Of a stretch of DNA of 34,045 nt, positions 13,402 through 20,787 are shown piece by piece (positions within the stretch are counted from its first letter, which is position 1; each line of letters starts with the position of its first letter). Under the pieces are notes generated by a model. It saw only the letters and a program-made list of their open reading frames with translations. It did no database searches and was not told where the DNA came from. A program made the translations under genes and the position numbers. This DNA comes from an uncultured Paraprevotella sp. (GTDB lineage Bacteria > Bacteroidota > Bacteroidia > Bacteroidales > Bacteroidaceae), in contig CALULQ010000037.1 of the NCBI GenBank assembly GCA_944321525.1, forward strand, positions 1-34,045, given 5' to 3'.

Positions 13402-14580
13402 TTATTTTCCGATGGGCTGGATGTATCGCCGCAGTGCCTTGGAGATTTCCAGAAACATGTAGCGCGGGGATTGTCCATGGATTTGCGCGCTGTCGGCGGA
13501 GTATTTCCTTGCGGCATATTCTTTGGATTTTTCGAAAGTGAGGCGCGACATCTCACTTTGCGATTTGCCTTGCGAGGTGGAGTCCAGTTTCTCTTCCGGG
13601 AAGAAGTCGTCCAAGTCAATGTCGCCTATCATGGTGGTTTCCAAGAACTGCGCATGGGTGTGGTTACGGTCGGTGTAGTAGCCTACGTACATGTGGCCGG
13701 GGAGGCGTACGAGAATCGGGTCGATGTTGATGGCGCGGAGCACGGAGGCGAAGAGCACGCTGCCGTCCACGCAGTTGATCTGCGAAGAGGCCAAGGCGTC
13801 TTCCAGAGTGCGCACGCGCTGGGCGTAGACCACGTTGCTCGACAAACTGCTGTTCGAGATGGAACTGTATTTGAATTTTCGGCGCTGCAGCACGTTCCAT
13901 AGCGCGTAGACCTGCTTGTCCACATAGTCGGCCCGTTTGCTTTGGTAACCCAGGAAGCGGTTCACGATGCGCGTGTTCAGGGCCTCGCGCAGGATTTGGT
14001 CGATGAGCGGGCTGTCTTCGTTGACGTAAGCGGCGAAGAGCACGCCCGTGTTATGGAAGCGGTTCCGCTTGTCGTAGTAGCCGATGAGGCATTCGTTGAT
14101 GCTGCGCACGGAGAATGTGCGGGTGCGGCGTGCCGGCCGGCCTTCGTTGAGGCGTGCCTCCACCGATACGTTGACGGGCACGGCCTGGCGGTTGTTGCGC
14201 AAGGCGCTGAAGTTCCAGAGTATGTCCGGGTAGACGGTGTAGGTCTTGCCCTCTTCGGGCAGGATGAATTCCGAAACGGAGCGTTTGAAGAACGGCGTTT
14301 CGGCCACTTCGATTCTCAGCCGTGAATTGGGTCGCGGGCTGGTCACTTGAATGAATATGTGCGACTTGGGATTGCCCACCACGGGGCGCTGGCTGGGTTG
14401 TACGATGAGGGTGTCCGTCGTGGCTACGGAGAGGATGAGCGAGGGGAATATGTTGCCGCCCAGTTCATCGTCCACTTCGTAGCTCACGGAAGGGAATATG
14501 CGGTCGCGCAACAAGTATAAGGTGAACGCTCCTCCGGCGAGCAGGAGGAGCGTCAGGGTGATGATGAAGAAGCGTTTCAT
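13402..14580 (-). CDS. membrane-anchored transglutaminase-like protein
   Basis: The protein has 392 residues. Residues 6-24 form a single N-terminal membrane helix (FFIITLTLLLLAGGAFTLYL), and the rest should lie outside the inner membrane. Residues of about 40-170 look like beta-rich domains (DTLIVQPSQRPVVGNPKSHI; RTFSVRSINECLIGYYDKRN). Residues 180-340 form a transglutaminase-like, papain-fold domain: LWNVLQRRKFKYSSIS before the active site, Cys270 in SQINCVDGSVLFASVLRAIN and His296 in LVRLPGHMYVGYYTDRN. Cysteine and histidine have the right spacing for an active enzyme or peptidase. Substrate and role are unknown. It is 6 bp downstream of the DUF4738 lipoprotein gene, so the two form an operon, probably acting together in the envelope. 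Confidence 0.8.
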   Translation of the reverse strand: MKRFFIITLTLLLLAGGAFTLYLLRDRIFPSVSYEVDDELGGNIFPSLILSVATTDTLIVQPSQRPVVGNPKSHIFIQVTSPRPNSRLRIEVAETPFFKRSVSEFILPEEGKTYTVYPDILWNFSALRNNRQAVPVNVSVEARLNEGRPARRTRTFSVRSINECLIGYYDKRNRFHNTGVLFAAYVNEDSPLIDQILREALNTRIVNRFLGYQSKRADYVDKQVYALWNVLQRRKFKYSSISNSSLSSNVVYAQRVRTLEDALASSQINCVDGSVLFASVLRAINIDPILVRLPGHMYVGYYTDRNHTHAQFLETTMIGDIDLDDFFPEEKLDSTSQGKSQSEMSRLTFEKSKEYAARKYSADSAQIHGQSPRYMFLEISKALRRYIQPIGK

Positions 14581-14586
14581 GTTGGT

Positions 14587-15147
14587 TTATTCTTCTGTGT
14601 CGAGGCTGTCCACTTCCACCACGGTGTCCAGCACTTCGTCCTTTGCTATCTGGTAGCTGCCGTCGGGGGCGACGGTGATGGACAGCGGGATGTAGATGTC
14701 GGTGGAGGGGTAGCATACGCTGGCGGCAAACCGCAACTTGCCGTTCTCCACGCGGTCGAACGCCATGCCCTCAAGAATGGCTTTTGCCATGAAGCCCGCG
14801 TCGATGTATTCCCTGAAGTTGCGTTTGAGAAACACTTGGTTGAAGATTTGTTGCCCTTCGCGGTTCACCCGCAGGCGGATGTAGTTGTCGGCGTAGCGCC
14901 CGCCGTCGTCTCCGGCCACGATGGGAAGCGTGTCGTTCACTTCCCGCACGATGTCGTAGGCATACTTCGTACCTTCCACCGTCACCTCGGCGCTATAGTG
15001 ATAGTCTTTCATTCTCTGCACGGCGTTGACCGTGTCCGGCTTTTCGTATTCGCTGTATCCGCTGGTGGCTTGCGGCTGGTTGTTGCCGCATGCGGCGCAG
15101 AGCGCCATGGCGCACGCCAGGCAAAGAGCTTTAAACTGTGTTTGCAT
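14587..15147 (-). CDS. DUF4738 domain-containing lipoprotein
   Basis: The protein has 186 residues. The N-terminus is a lipoprotein signal, hydrophobic to residue 19 with the lipobox LCAAC and Cys20, followed by a short linker. The rest matches my memory of DUF4738 proteins of Bacteroidales: EVTVEGTKYAYDIVREVNDT, then ADNYIRLRVNREGQQIFNQV, FLKRNFREYIDAGFM and VCYPSTDIYIPLSITVAPDG. It is predicted to be all-beta with an acidic end (VEVDSLDTEE). The function of the family is unknown. It is first in an operon with the transglutaminase-like gene and divergent from the DUF4230 pair. A weak -7-like TTCCTTTG (minus strand, near 15168) lies just upstream. Confidence 0.8.
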   Translation of the reverse strand: MQTQFKALCLACAMALCAACGNNQPQATSGYSEYEKPDTVNAVQRMKDYHYSAEVTVEGTKYAYDIVREVNDTLPIVAGDDGGRYADNYIRLRVNREGQQIFNQVFLKRNFREYIDAGFMAKAILEGMAFDRVENGKLRFAASVCYPSTDIYIPLSITVAPDGSYQIAKDEVLDTVVEVDSLDTEE

Positions 15148-15232
15148 CTTGTTTCTTTAAGGGTTTCACAAAGGAACAAAAAAAAGCCGATTTGGCCAAG
15201 CCGCTTTGTCTTTATTTTTAGGCAGGCTTTTG

Positions 15233-15263
15233 TTGCGCGTTAGGGCATTATTCAGTATCTTTG
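15233..15263 (+). promoter_or_regulatory. promoter of the DUF4230 gene pair
   Basis: TTG at 15233-15235, 20 nt, then TATCTTTG at 15256-15263. The start codon is 19 bp further on. Confidence 0.65.
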
Positions 15264-15282
15264 GCCTATTCAAGGATTTGCG

Positions 15283-15966
15283 ATGAAAGCGATATTGACA
15301 TTGATTGCGGTTTCCTGCCTCTTCCTGCTGCCGGCTTGCCGCGGCGGGGAGGGGCGCGGCGGGGCGGACTCCGTCGACACGCTGTCCCTCGTCATGCAGG
15401 TAAGGGATTGTGCCCGGCTCTACACGGCGGAGTTTGAGGTGGACAAGCTGGTGTTGAAGGACGATCCGCTGCACGTGCGGGGACAAGTGTTCCAAAAGCC
15501 TTTCGACGTAAAGGTGCCGATGGGCGAGCGCAAGGCGATGATACCCATACAAGTGACATTGAAGGCTTACATCGACTTCTCCGCGTTCAACGAGAAGAAC
15601 GTGCTGCGGTCCGACGGGCGTATTGTGATTCTGTTGCCCGACCCTCGCGTGGTGGTGACGGCTTCGCGCATCGACCACGAAGAGGTGAAGCAGTTCGTGT
15701 CGCTGACGCGCTCCGATTTCACATCGGCCGAACTGGCCGCCTTCGCGCGCCAAGGGGAAGAAGAGATACTGGCTTCAGTGCCTGAGTTGGGCATCTTGGA
15801 GATGGCGCGCGAGAATGCGGCCCACGTGTTGGTGCCGATGTTGGTGAAACTGGGATACGACGAACGGAATATCGTGGTGTCTTTCCGCAAGGAGTTCACG
15901 GGGGCCGACGTGCCTTTGCTGTTGGACCGCGAGGGAAGTGCCGGAAAATTGTACAGGAATGAATAA
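15283..15966 (+). CDS. DUF4230 domain-containing lipoprotein
   Basis: The protein has 227 residues. Its signal ends in a lipobox (LFLLPAC, Cys19). The mature part matches DUF4230: MQVRDCARLYTAEFEVDKLV at the start, PIQVTLKAYIDFSAFNEKNV in the middle, then IVILLPDPRVVVTASRIDHE, a helix with AAFARQGEEEILASVPELGI, and AHVLVPMLVKLGYDERNIVV at the end, where the last strand has the pattern GF/GY...V.VSF. The family is common in Bacteroidetes and has an SPFH/band-7-like look, but no established function. The next gene, overlapping by 8 bp, encodes a second protein of the same family, so they are probably translationally coupled and may act as a pair. Confidence 0.85.
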   Translation: MKAILTLIAVSCLFLLPACRGGEGRGGADSVDTLSLVMQVRDCARLYTAEFEVDKLVLKDDPLHVRGQVFQKPFDVKVPMGERKAMIPIQVTLKAYIDFSAFNEKNVLRSDGRIVILLPDPRVVVTASRIDHEEVKQFVSLTRSDFTSAELAAFARQGEEEILASVPELGILEMARENAAHVLVPMLVKLGYDERNIVVSFRKEFTGADVPLLLDREGSAGKLYRNE

Positions 15967-16561
15967 GGGATTGAGCGTGCTGAAGTGGTTGGCCGTGGTG
16001 CTGGTTTTGGTGCTGGCCGTCTGGGCCGTGCTGGCGTGGCGCCGCGGTGGCGGAGTCGATGTGCAGGTGGGTTTTGACCCGCGCATTGAACTGACGGCGC
16101 AGGAGATTAGCCGCATTGAGCGCATCGGGCAGTGGGAGTTCCTTTCGGTGCAGTCGGAAGTGGTGGCCGACACGTTGCGCAAGGGCTTTTTCTCGGACGA
16201 CCGTCTGGTGATTGTTTATTCGGGCACGCCGCGCATCGGCATCGACATGCGCCGCGTGGCGGACGGGTGGGCTGTGGCCCACGGCGACACGGTGTCGCTT
16301 CGCCTGCCGGAGGTGCACCTGCTGGACGAGAACTTCATGGACGAGGCCCGCATGAAGGTGTTCTACGAGAGCGGGACATGGTCCAATGCGGCGCGCCGCG
16401 ATTTGTATGAGCGTGCGCGCCGGAAGATGCGGTCCAAGAGCCTTACGCCCTCCAACCTGCGGCGGGCGGAGGCCAATGCCCGCAACCAGTTCTCGGCTCT
16501 GTTCCACGCTTTGGGTTTCGCTACGGTGGAAATCACTTTCTCAACCGCGTCAAACGAATAA
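15959..16561 (+). CDS. DUF4230 domain-containing membrane-anchored protein
   Basis: The protein has 200 residues from ATG 15959. The ATG overlaps the stop of the previous gene (ATGAATAA), which decides the start over the earlier in-frame TTG at 15938. One membrane helix (LKWLAVVLVLVLAVWAVLAW) anchors it, followed by WRRGGGVDVQVGFDPRIELT. The DUF4230 pattern continues with QEISRIERIGQWEFLSVQSE, GTPRIGIDMRRVADGWAV, RLPEVHLLDENFMDEARMKV and a last strand FHALGFATVEITFS. The previous protein is a lipoprotein, so the pair may bridge two membranes or sit side by side. The stop codon lies in the 8-bp sequence flanking repeat copy 2, so the element inserted exactly at the end of this gene without damaging it. 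Confidence 0.85.
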   Translation: MNKGLSVLKWLAVVLVLVLAVWAVLAWRRGGGVDVQVGFDPRIELTAQEISRIERIGQWEFLSVQSEVVADTLRKGFFSDDRLVIVYSGTPRIGIDMRRVADGWAVAHGDTVSLRLPEVHLLDENFMDEARMKVFYESGTWSNAARRDLYERARRKMRSKSLTPSNLRRAEANARNQFSALFHALGFATVEITFSTASNE

Positions 16562-16562
16562 C

Positions 16563-17308
16563 GGTTCGGTAGAAATCCTGTGGGGACAGCCGTATATTTC
16601 AGCGATTCCGGGACGGGAAGAAAGATGGCCCTCGGAAACTTCCTTGCAATGTTTCGGTGGCCTTCCTGTCGTGAAGGTGCCAAAAGGACTGCGGACAGCA
16701 GCAAGTCCCCAATGACATTTCGTCAAAACGTCAGGACAGCCCCTGCGTGAACCGCGCAAACGGGTGCGGGACGGGAACAGGACGGAAACGCGCGAACCTC
16801 ACGCGCCTAAGGGAATGCAGGATGAAAGCCGAGAACTGGTTTCCGCGACATTTTGCCGTCCGTCACGGAACGCCGTGCAGCCGGAACCCGCCCCCGCGTC
16901 AGCCCCGCGAAGGGAATGGCTTGCAAAAGGACAAATGGGGTTTGCACGCGGGCGGACTCCATCCAGAGCGGGAAAAGCCCTCCGAAGCTCTGTTTTTCCC
17001 CTCTTTCTGCACCCGCAGGAACTGCCTTGCGGCAAAAAAGTTTCGTCTTTGCGGAAGGCAGTTCATTTCTTTGCGGAAAGCGATTCCGTTTTTTCAGGCA
17101 AAAAACGACCGCCGGGACGGAGAAATGCTCCATACAAACAGTTCCTCCACCCGTTTTTTAACAGTCCGGCCTCTGTTTGCGGCGGCCCGTCCTGTCATTG
17201 AAATACGGAAACGAAAGGAAAACCTTTCTTTCTGCCAGGAAATTCTGTGCTGGGCTGACAATCCGACACTGGCTTTGTTGCAGGCTCCCACTGAACTTCT
17301 GCTGAGAC
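16563..17308 (-). mobile_element. MITE-like repeat element, copy 2 (end B at left, end A at right)
   Basis: The second copy, in the orientation opposite to copy 1. Left end CGGTAGAAATCCTGTGGGG starts at 16567. The right end, complemented, reads CAGCAGAAGTTCAGTGGG (17287-17304). The 21-bp palindrome is at 16713-16733 and the 22-bp tandem unit starts at 17047 and 17069. The flanks CGAATAAC (16555-16562) and GGAATAAC (17309-17316) agree in 7 of 8 bases and look like a target duplication. The left one contains the stop of the DUF4230 gene, the right one starts the terminator stem of the symporter gene. Removing the element and one repeat would restore a normal convergent gene end. No transposase is present. 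Confidence 0.82.
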
Positions 17309-17310
17309 GG

Positions 17311-17343
17311 AATAACCGCTCCCCGCACAAGGGAGCGGTTATT
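17311..17343 (-). terminator. terminator of the DUF362-GNAT-symporter operon
   Basis: AATAACCGCTCC at 17311-17322 pairs perfectly with GGAGCGGTTATT at 17332-17343. The right arm contains the symporter stop codon (17339-17341). The left arm is part of the sequence duplicated by repeat copy 2. Confidence 0.7.
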
Positions 17344-18703
17344 CGTTTTCCGTTCCGGCGTCCTCGTCCAGCCGGTTTTCCCACAAATATTTCTTCGTCT
17401 CGGCCGCCACCACTCCGGACAGGCATATCAGCGACACGATGTTCGGCAGGGCCATCAGGGCGTTGGTCAGGTCGGCGAAGTTCCACACGACGGCCAGTTG
17501 GGTGATGGCGCCGAAGAAGGCGCACACGATGAACACGCCTCTATAACAAAGCATCCAACGCTTTCCGCTGAGGTATTCCATGGCTTTCTCTCCATAGTAG
17601 CACCATCCTAAAATGGTGGAAAACGCGAAGGTCACGATGCCGAAGATGAGCAGCGGGGCACCCACATAGGGAATCTTCTCGAAAGCCACCTTCGTGAGCG
17701 CGGCCCCGTCGTCGTAAGTGATGTCGGGGTAGGCCAATATGCTCGACACCAACACCAGTCCGGTGAGGGCGCAGATGATCACCGTGTCCCAAAACGTGCC
17801 GGTGGACGACACCAATGCCTGCCGCACGGGGTTGCGTGTCTGGGCGGCCGCCGCCACGATGGGGGCCGACCCCATGCCGCTTTCGTTGCTGAAGAGTCCG
17901 CGGGCGATGCCGTAGCGGGCCGTCATGATGATGGAACCGCCCACGAAGCCTCCGCCCGCCGCTTCCGGGTTGAAGGCGGAAACGAGGATGAGTTTCACGG
18001 CTTCCCACACATAGGCGCCATTGACCACGAGAATGTAGCAGCACCCCAGGAAATAGAGGATGGCCATGAAGGGGACGAAAGCCGTGCAGACGCGGGCGAT
18101 GCCCTTCACGCCGAAGATGACCACCAGGGCCACGCAGACGGCGATGACAACGCCTGTGAGCGTTTGCGGAATCTGGTAGGTTTCGTAGCAAAGCATGGAG
18201 ATGGCGTTGCTCTGCACCAGATTGCCTATGCCGAACGAGGCACAGACGGTGAAGATGCTGAAGAGCACGGCCAGCCATTTCATGTTCAGTCCCCGTTCGA
18301 GGGCATACATGGGGCCGCCCGCCATCTTGCCGTGCGGCGTGCGGATGCGGTATTTCACCGCCAGCAGTCCCTCGGCATATTTGGTGGCGATGCCGAACAC
18401 GCCGGTCAGCCAGCACCAGAAGACGGCGCCCGGCCCGCCCAGGGTGACGGCCGTGGCTACGCCGATGATGTTGCCCGTGCCGATGGTGGCGGCCAAAGCC
18501 GTGGCCAGTGCGCCAAACTGGCTCACGTCGCCTTTGGCGGCCGTGTCCGACTTGACGGACAGCCGGATGGCCGTGAGCAGTTTGCGTTGCGGCACGCGCA
18601 ACCGGATTGTGAGGAACAGGTGGGTGCCCAGCAGGATGATGACCATGGGCCAGCCCCACAGGAAGTCGCTGCACGTCTTGATGAGTGAGTTGAGCGTGTC
18701 CAT
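17339..18703 (-). CDS. sodium:alanine/glycine symporter family protein (AGCS)
   Basis: The protein has 454 residues with about ten membrane segments, full length for the AGCS (AlsT/DagA-like) family. The family signature is at residues 70-100: LAATIGTGNIIGVATAVTLG followed by GPGAVFWCWLTG, where GTGNI lines the sodium and substrate site. Other typical parts are FGIATKYAEGLLAVKYR, GGPMYALERGL and ESGMGSAPIVAAAAQT. It should import small amino acids such as alanine or glycine with sodium across the inner membrane. It is the last gene of an operon with the GNAT gene (3 bp upstream) and the DUF362 ferredoxin gene. Nothing in the operon indicates a specific pathway. Confidence 0.93.
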   Translation of the reverse strand: MDTLNSLIKTCSDFLWGWPMVIILLGTHLFLTIRLRVPQRKLLTAIRLSVKSDTAAKGDVSQFGALATALAATIGTGNIIGVATAVTLGGPGAVFWCWLTGVFGIATKYAEGLLAVKYRIRTPHGKMAGGPMYALERGLNMKWLAVLFSIFTVCASFGIGNLVQSNAISMLCYETYQIPQTLTGVVIAVCVALVVIFGVKGIARVCTAFVPFMAILYFLGCCYILVVNGAYVWEAVKLILVSAFNPEAAGGGFVGGSIIMTARYGIARGLFSNESGMGSAPIVAAAAQTRNPVRQALVSSTGTFWDTVIICALTGLVLVSSILAYPDITYDDGAALTKVAFEKIPYVGAPLLIFGIVTFAFSTILGWCYYGEKAMEYLSGKRWMLCYRGVFIVCAFFGAITQLAVVWNFADLTNALMALPNIVSLICLSGVVAAETKKYLWENRLDEDAGTENE

Positions 18704-18706
18704 GCC

Positions 18707-19270
18707 TTATTCCTGTTTCAGGTAGTGCCCGGCTTCTTCCGCCGTGCAGCCGTACACGTTGGTGTAGATTTCGCGGCACACGTGGTCGAAGTCCTGTTCT
18801 TCGCTAAGCTGTCCGTGCACCATGAGCCTCAGGGGGATGGAGGGCAACTGCGCGGAGTAGGGTGGTTGCATGTATGTGCGGTGCTCCCACAGCGTGAAGC
18901 CGCAGCGTCGGTAGAACCCGATGCGCCTCTGTTTCAGTTCGTCGGTGGGAGGCTCCACTTCCAGCACGATGGGGAGGGACGAGTCGTTGATGAGTTTCTC
19001 CATGACGCGTTGTCCCAGCCCTTTTCCGCGAAGCGAGGGCAGCGTGGCCAGGTGTTCGGCATAGATGAATCCTTCCAGTTGCCAGTAGTTCAGCAGTCCG
19101 GCGAACTGCCCGTCCTCCACGAGCACGTTGGGCCGGAAGAGCGGGTTGTGGTCGGCATATTCGCGCTGTTCCGTCCGTGGGCGTCGTTCTTCGGGCGGGA
19201 AGGCTTGTTCCATGAGGGCTTCGGCTTCGTCATAAAATCTGTCGGAAGTCGTGACGGGAATCATTTCCAT
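18707..19270 (-). CDS. GNAT-family N-acetyltransferase
   Basis: The protein has 187 residues. The GNAT fold is visible: substrate-side helix FYDEAEALMEQAFPPEERR, strand region FIYAEHLATLPSLRGKGLGQ with the acetyl-CoA pyrophosphate loop RGKGLG, then helix RVMEKLINDSSLPIVLEVEP, and IGFYRRCGFTLWEHRTYMQP with the late tyrosine region of the fold. A C-terminal extension of about 40 residues (VCREIYTNVYGCTAEEAGHY) follows. The acceptor is unknown. ATG at 19268 in MEMIP gives an alternative start two codons later. It lies 12 bp after the DUF362 gene and 3 bp before the symporter gene, so all three are co-transcribed. Confidence 0.88.
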   Translation of the reverse strand: MEMIPVTTSDRFYDEAEALMEQAFPPEERRPRTEQREYADHNPLFRPNVLVEDGQFAGLLNYWQLEGFIYAEHLATLPSLRGKGLGQRVMEKLINDSSLPIVLEVEPPTDELKQRRIGFYRRCGFTLWEHRTYMQPPYSAQLPSIPLRLMVHGQLSEEQDFDHVCREIYTNVYGCTAEEAGHYLKQE

Positions 19271-19282
19271 GTCTTGTGGTTT

Positions 19283-20431
19283 TTATTTTACGTGAATCAG
19301 TTCGTATGTCCGGTGTCCCAATCCGATTTTTTCGGCGTGTTCCAGGCAGGTCTTATACTCTGTGTTGGGGTTCGTGTTGTCGAAGTGGTCGTGTCGGTCG
19401 TGGAAGTGCGGGCTGGCCATCTCGTCGGTCAGTTGGCTGCCGGGCAGCGGCGTCTGTTTCAGGCAAGCGTCCACACAGGCCTGGTCCAGCGCCAAGGGGT
19501 CGGACGAGGCGAACATGCCCACGTCCGGGATGATGGGCGTGTCGTTGCCGGCGTGGCAGTCGCACGTGGGCGACACGTCGCAGACCACGGAGATGTGGAA
19601 GCACGGCCGTCCGTCGACCACGGCTTTGGTGTATTCTGCCATGCGGCAGTTGAGTTCCTTCACGGCGGCGTCTTGCGCGAAACCGATGGCGTCGAAGTTG
19701 CAGGCCCCGATGCAGCGGCCGCATCCTACGCAGTGTTCCTGGTCGACGGTCATCTTCTTGCGCTCCTCGTCGAACACGAGGCCGTTGTTGGCGCATTCGC
19801 GCATGCACCTCTTGCAGCCGCGACAGGCTTCCGCGTCGATCACGGGTTTGCCATTGCAGTGCTGGTCTTTCTTTCCGGCCCGTGAGCCACAGCCCATGCC
19901 GATGTTCTTGATGGTGCCGCCGAATCCGGTCATTTCATGGCCTTTGAAGTGGGTGAGCGAGATGAAGGCGTCGGCGTCCATGATGGCGCGCCCAATCTTG
20001 GCCTCCTTCACATATTCGCCGCCGGCCACGGGCACGGCGATGTCGTCCGTCCCCTTCAGTCCGTCGCCGATGATGACCGGGCAGCCTACGGTGAGCGGCG
20101 TGAAGCCGTTCTCCCAGGCGCAATACAAGTGTTCGATGGCATTCTTGCGGCTGCCGGGATACAGCGTGTTGCAGTCTGTCAGGAAGGGTTTCCCGCCGCA
20201 TTGCTTCACCAAGTCCACGACGGCCCTGGCATAGTTGGGGCGCAGGAAACTCAGGTTGCCCAATTCCCCGAAGTGCATCTTGATGGCCACGAACTTGTCC
20301 TTCAGGTCCATCTTGTCCATGCCTGCCGCCCGTATGAGGCGTTTCAGCTTGTCCACCGGGCCTTCGTCCATTTTGCAACGGAAGTCGGTATAGTAAACTT
20401 TTGATTTTTCTTGCATGTTGGTTTCGGTCAT
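19283..20431 (-). CDS. DUF362 domain-containing 4Fe-4S ferredoxin-type protein
   Basis: The protein has 382 residues from ATG 20431 (MTETNMQEK). The DUF362 part covers the first 190 or so residues (FVAIKMHFGELGNLSFLRPN; FLTDCNTLYPGSRKNAIEHL; DAFISLTHFKGHEMTGFGGT; IKNIGMGCGSRAGK). Two ferredoxin clusters follow, CRGCKRCMRECANNG and CVGCGRCIGACNF, each with the CxxCxxCxxxC spacing for a [4Fe-4S] cluster. The C-terminal part contains VVCDVSPTCDCHAGNDTPII and PDVGMFASSDPLALDQACVD. It is a cytoplasmic iron-sulfur protein of unknown reaction, common in anaerobes. I chose 20431 over an earlier frame start at 20509 because a strong Shine-Dalgarno AAGGAGG precedes it and the -7 box lies at 20457-20464. 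Confidence 0.9.
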   Translation of the reverse strand: MTETNMQEKSKVYYTDFRCKMDEGPVDKLKRLIRAAGMDKMDLKDKFVAIKMHFGELGNLSFLRPNYARAVVDLVKQCGGKPFLTDCNTLYPGSRKNAIEHLYCAWENGFTPLTVGCPVIIGDGLKGTDDIAVPVAGGEYVKEAKIGRAIMDADAFISLTHFKGHEMTGFGGTIKNIGMGCGSRAGKKDQHCNGKPVIDAEACRGCKRCMRECANNGLVFDEERKKMTVDQEHCVGCGRCIGACNFDAIGFAQDAAVKELNCRMAEYTKAVVDGRPCFHISVVCDVSPTCDCHAGNDTPIIPDVGMFASSDPLALDQACVDACLKQTPLPGSQLTDEMASPHFHDRHDHFDNTNPNTEYKTCLEHAEKIGLGHRTYELIHVK

Positions 20432-20456
20432 AATGTAATCCTCCTTGAATTTGCGG

Positions 20457-20464
20457 CAAAGGTA
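20457..20464 (-). promoter_or_regulatory. -7 box for the DUF362 operon
   Basis: Minus-strand TACCTTTG, matching TAnnTTTG, 25 bp before the start codon. No clear -33 was found. Confidence 0.5.
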
Positions 20465-20751
20465 TATAAAAAATGCGACTCTTTGCGTCCTATATGTTAA
20501 GAAAGTCAAGGCCGTCGCCCATCTTTGTGATTCGGCCGGGGGATGTCGGAAAGCTGCTTGCGTGGGGAAGAATCATTTCCCTCTTGCGGTTGAGAATAGA
20601 TTTAGGACCGGCCGGAAGACAGTTTCCGGCCTTATGTCCGGGACTTGCGGGCAAGGCTTTTCCGGGGAAGAAGCAAGAACGGAACTGCCGCATGGCTTGT
20701 TTTGTGGGAAGCATAACGTGGAATCCGGCGGAGCTTCTCGTTTTTTTGTGC

Positions 20752-20759
20752 TAACTTTG
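20752..20759 (+). promoter_or_regulatory. -7 box for rmuC
   Basis: TAACTTTG, 28 bp before the start codon. No clear -33 box. A strong Shine-Dalgarno AAAGGAGG lies between it and the start. Confidence 0.5.
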
Positions 20760-20787
20760 TTCGGAAATTCAACAAAGGAGGTTTATT

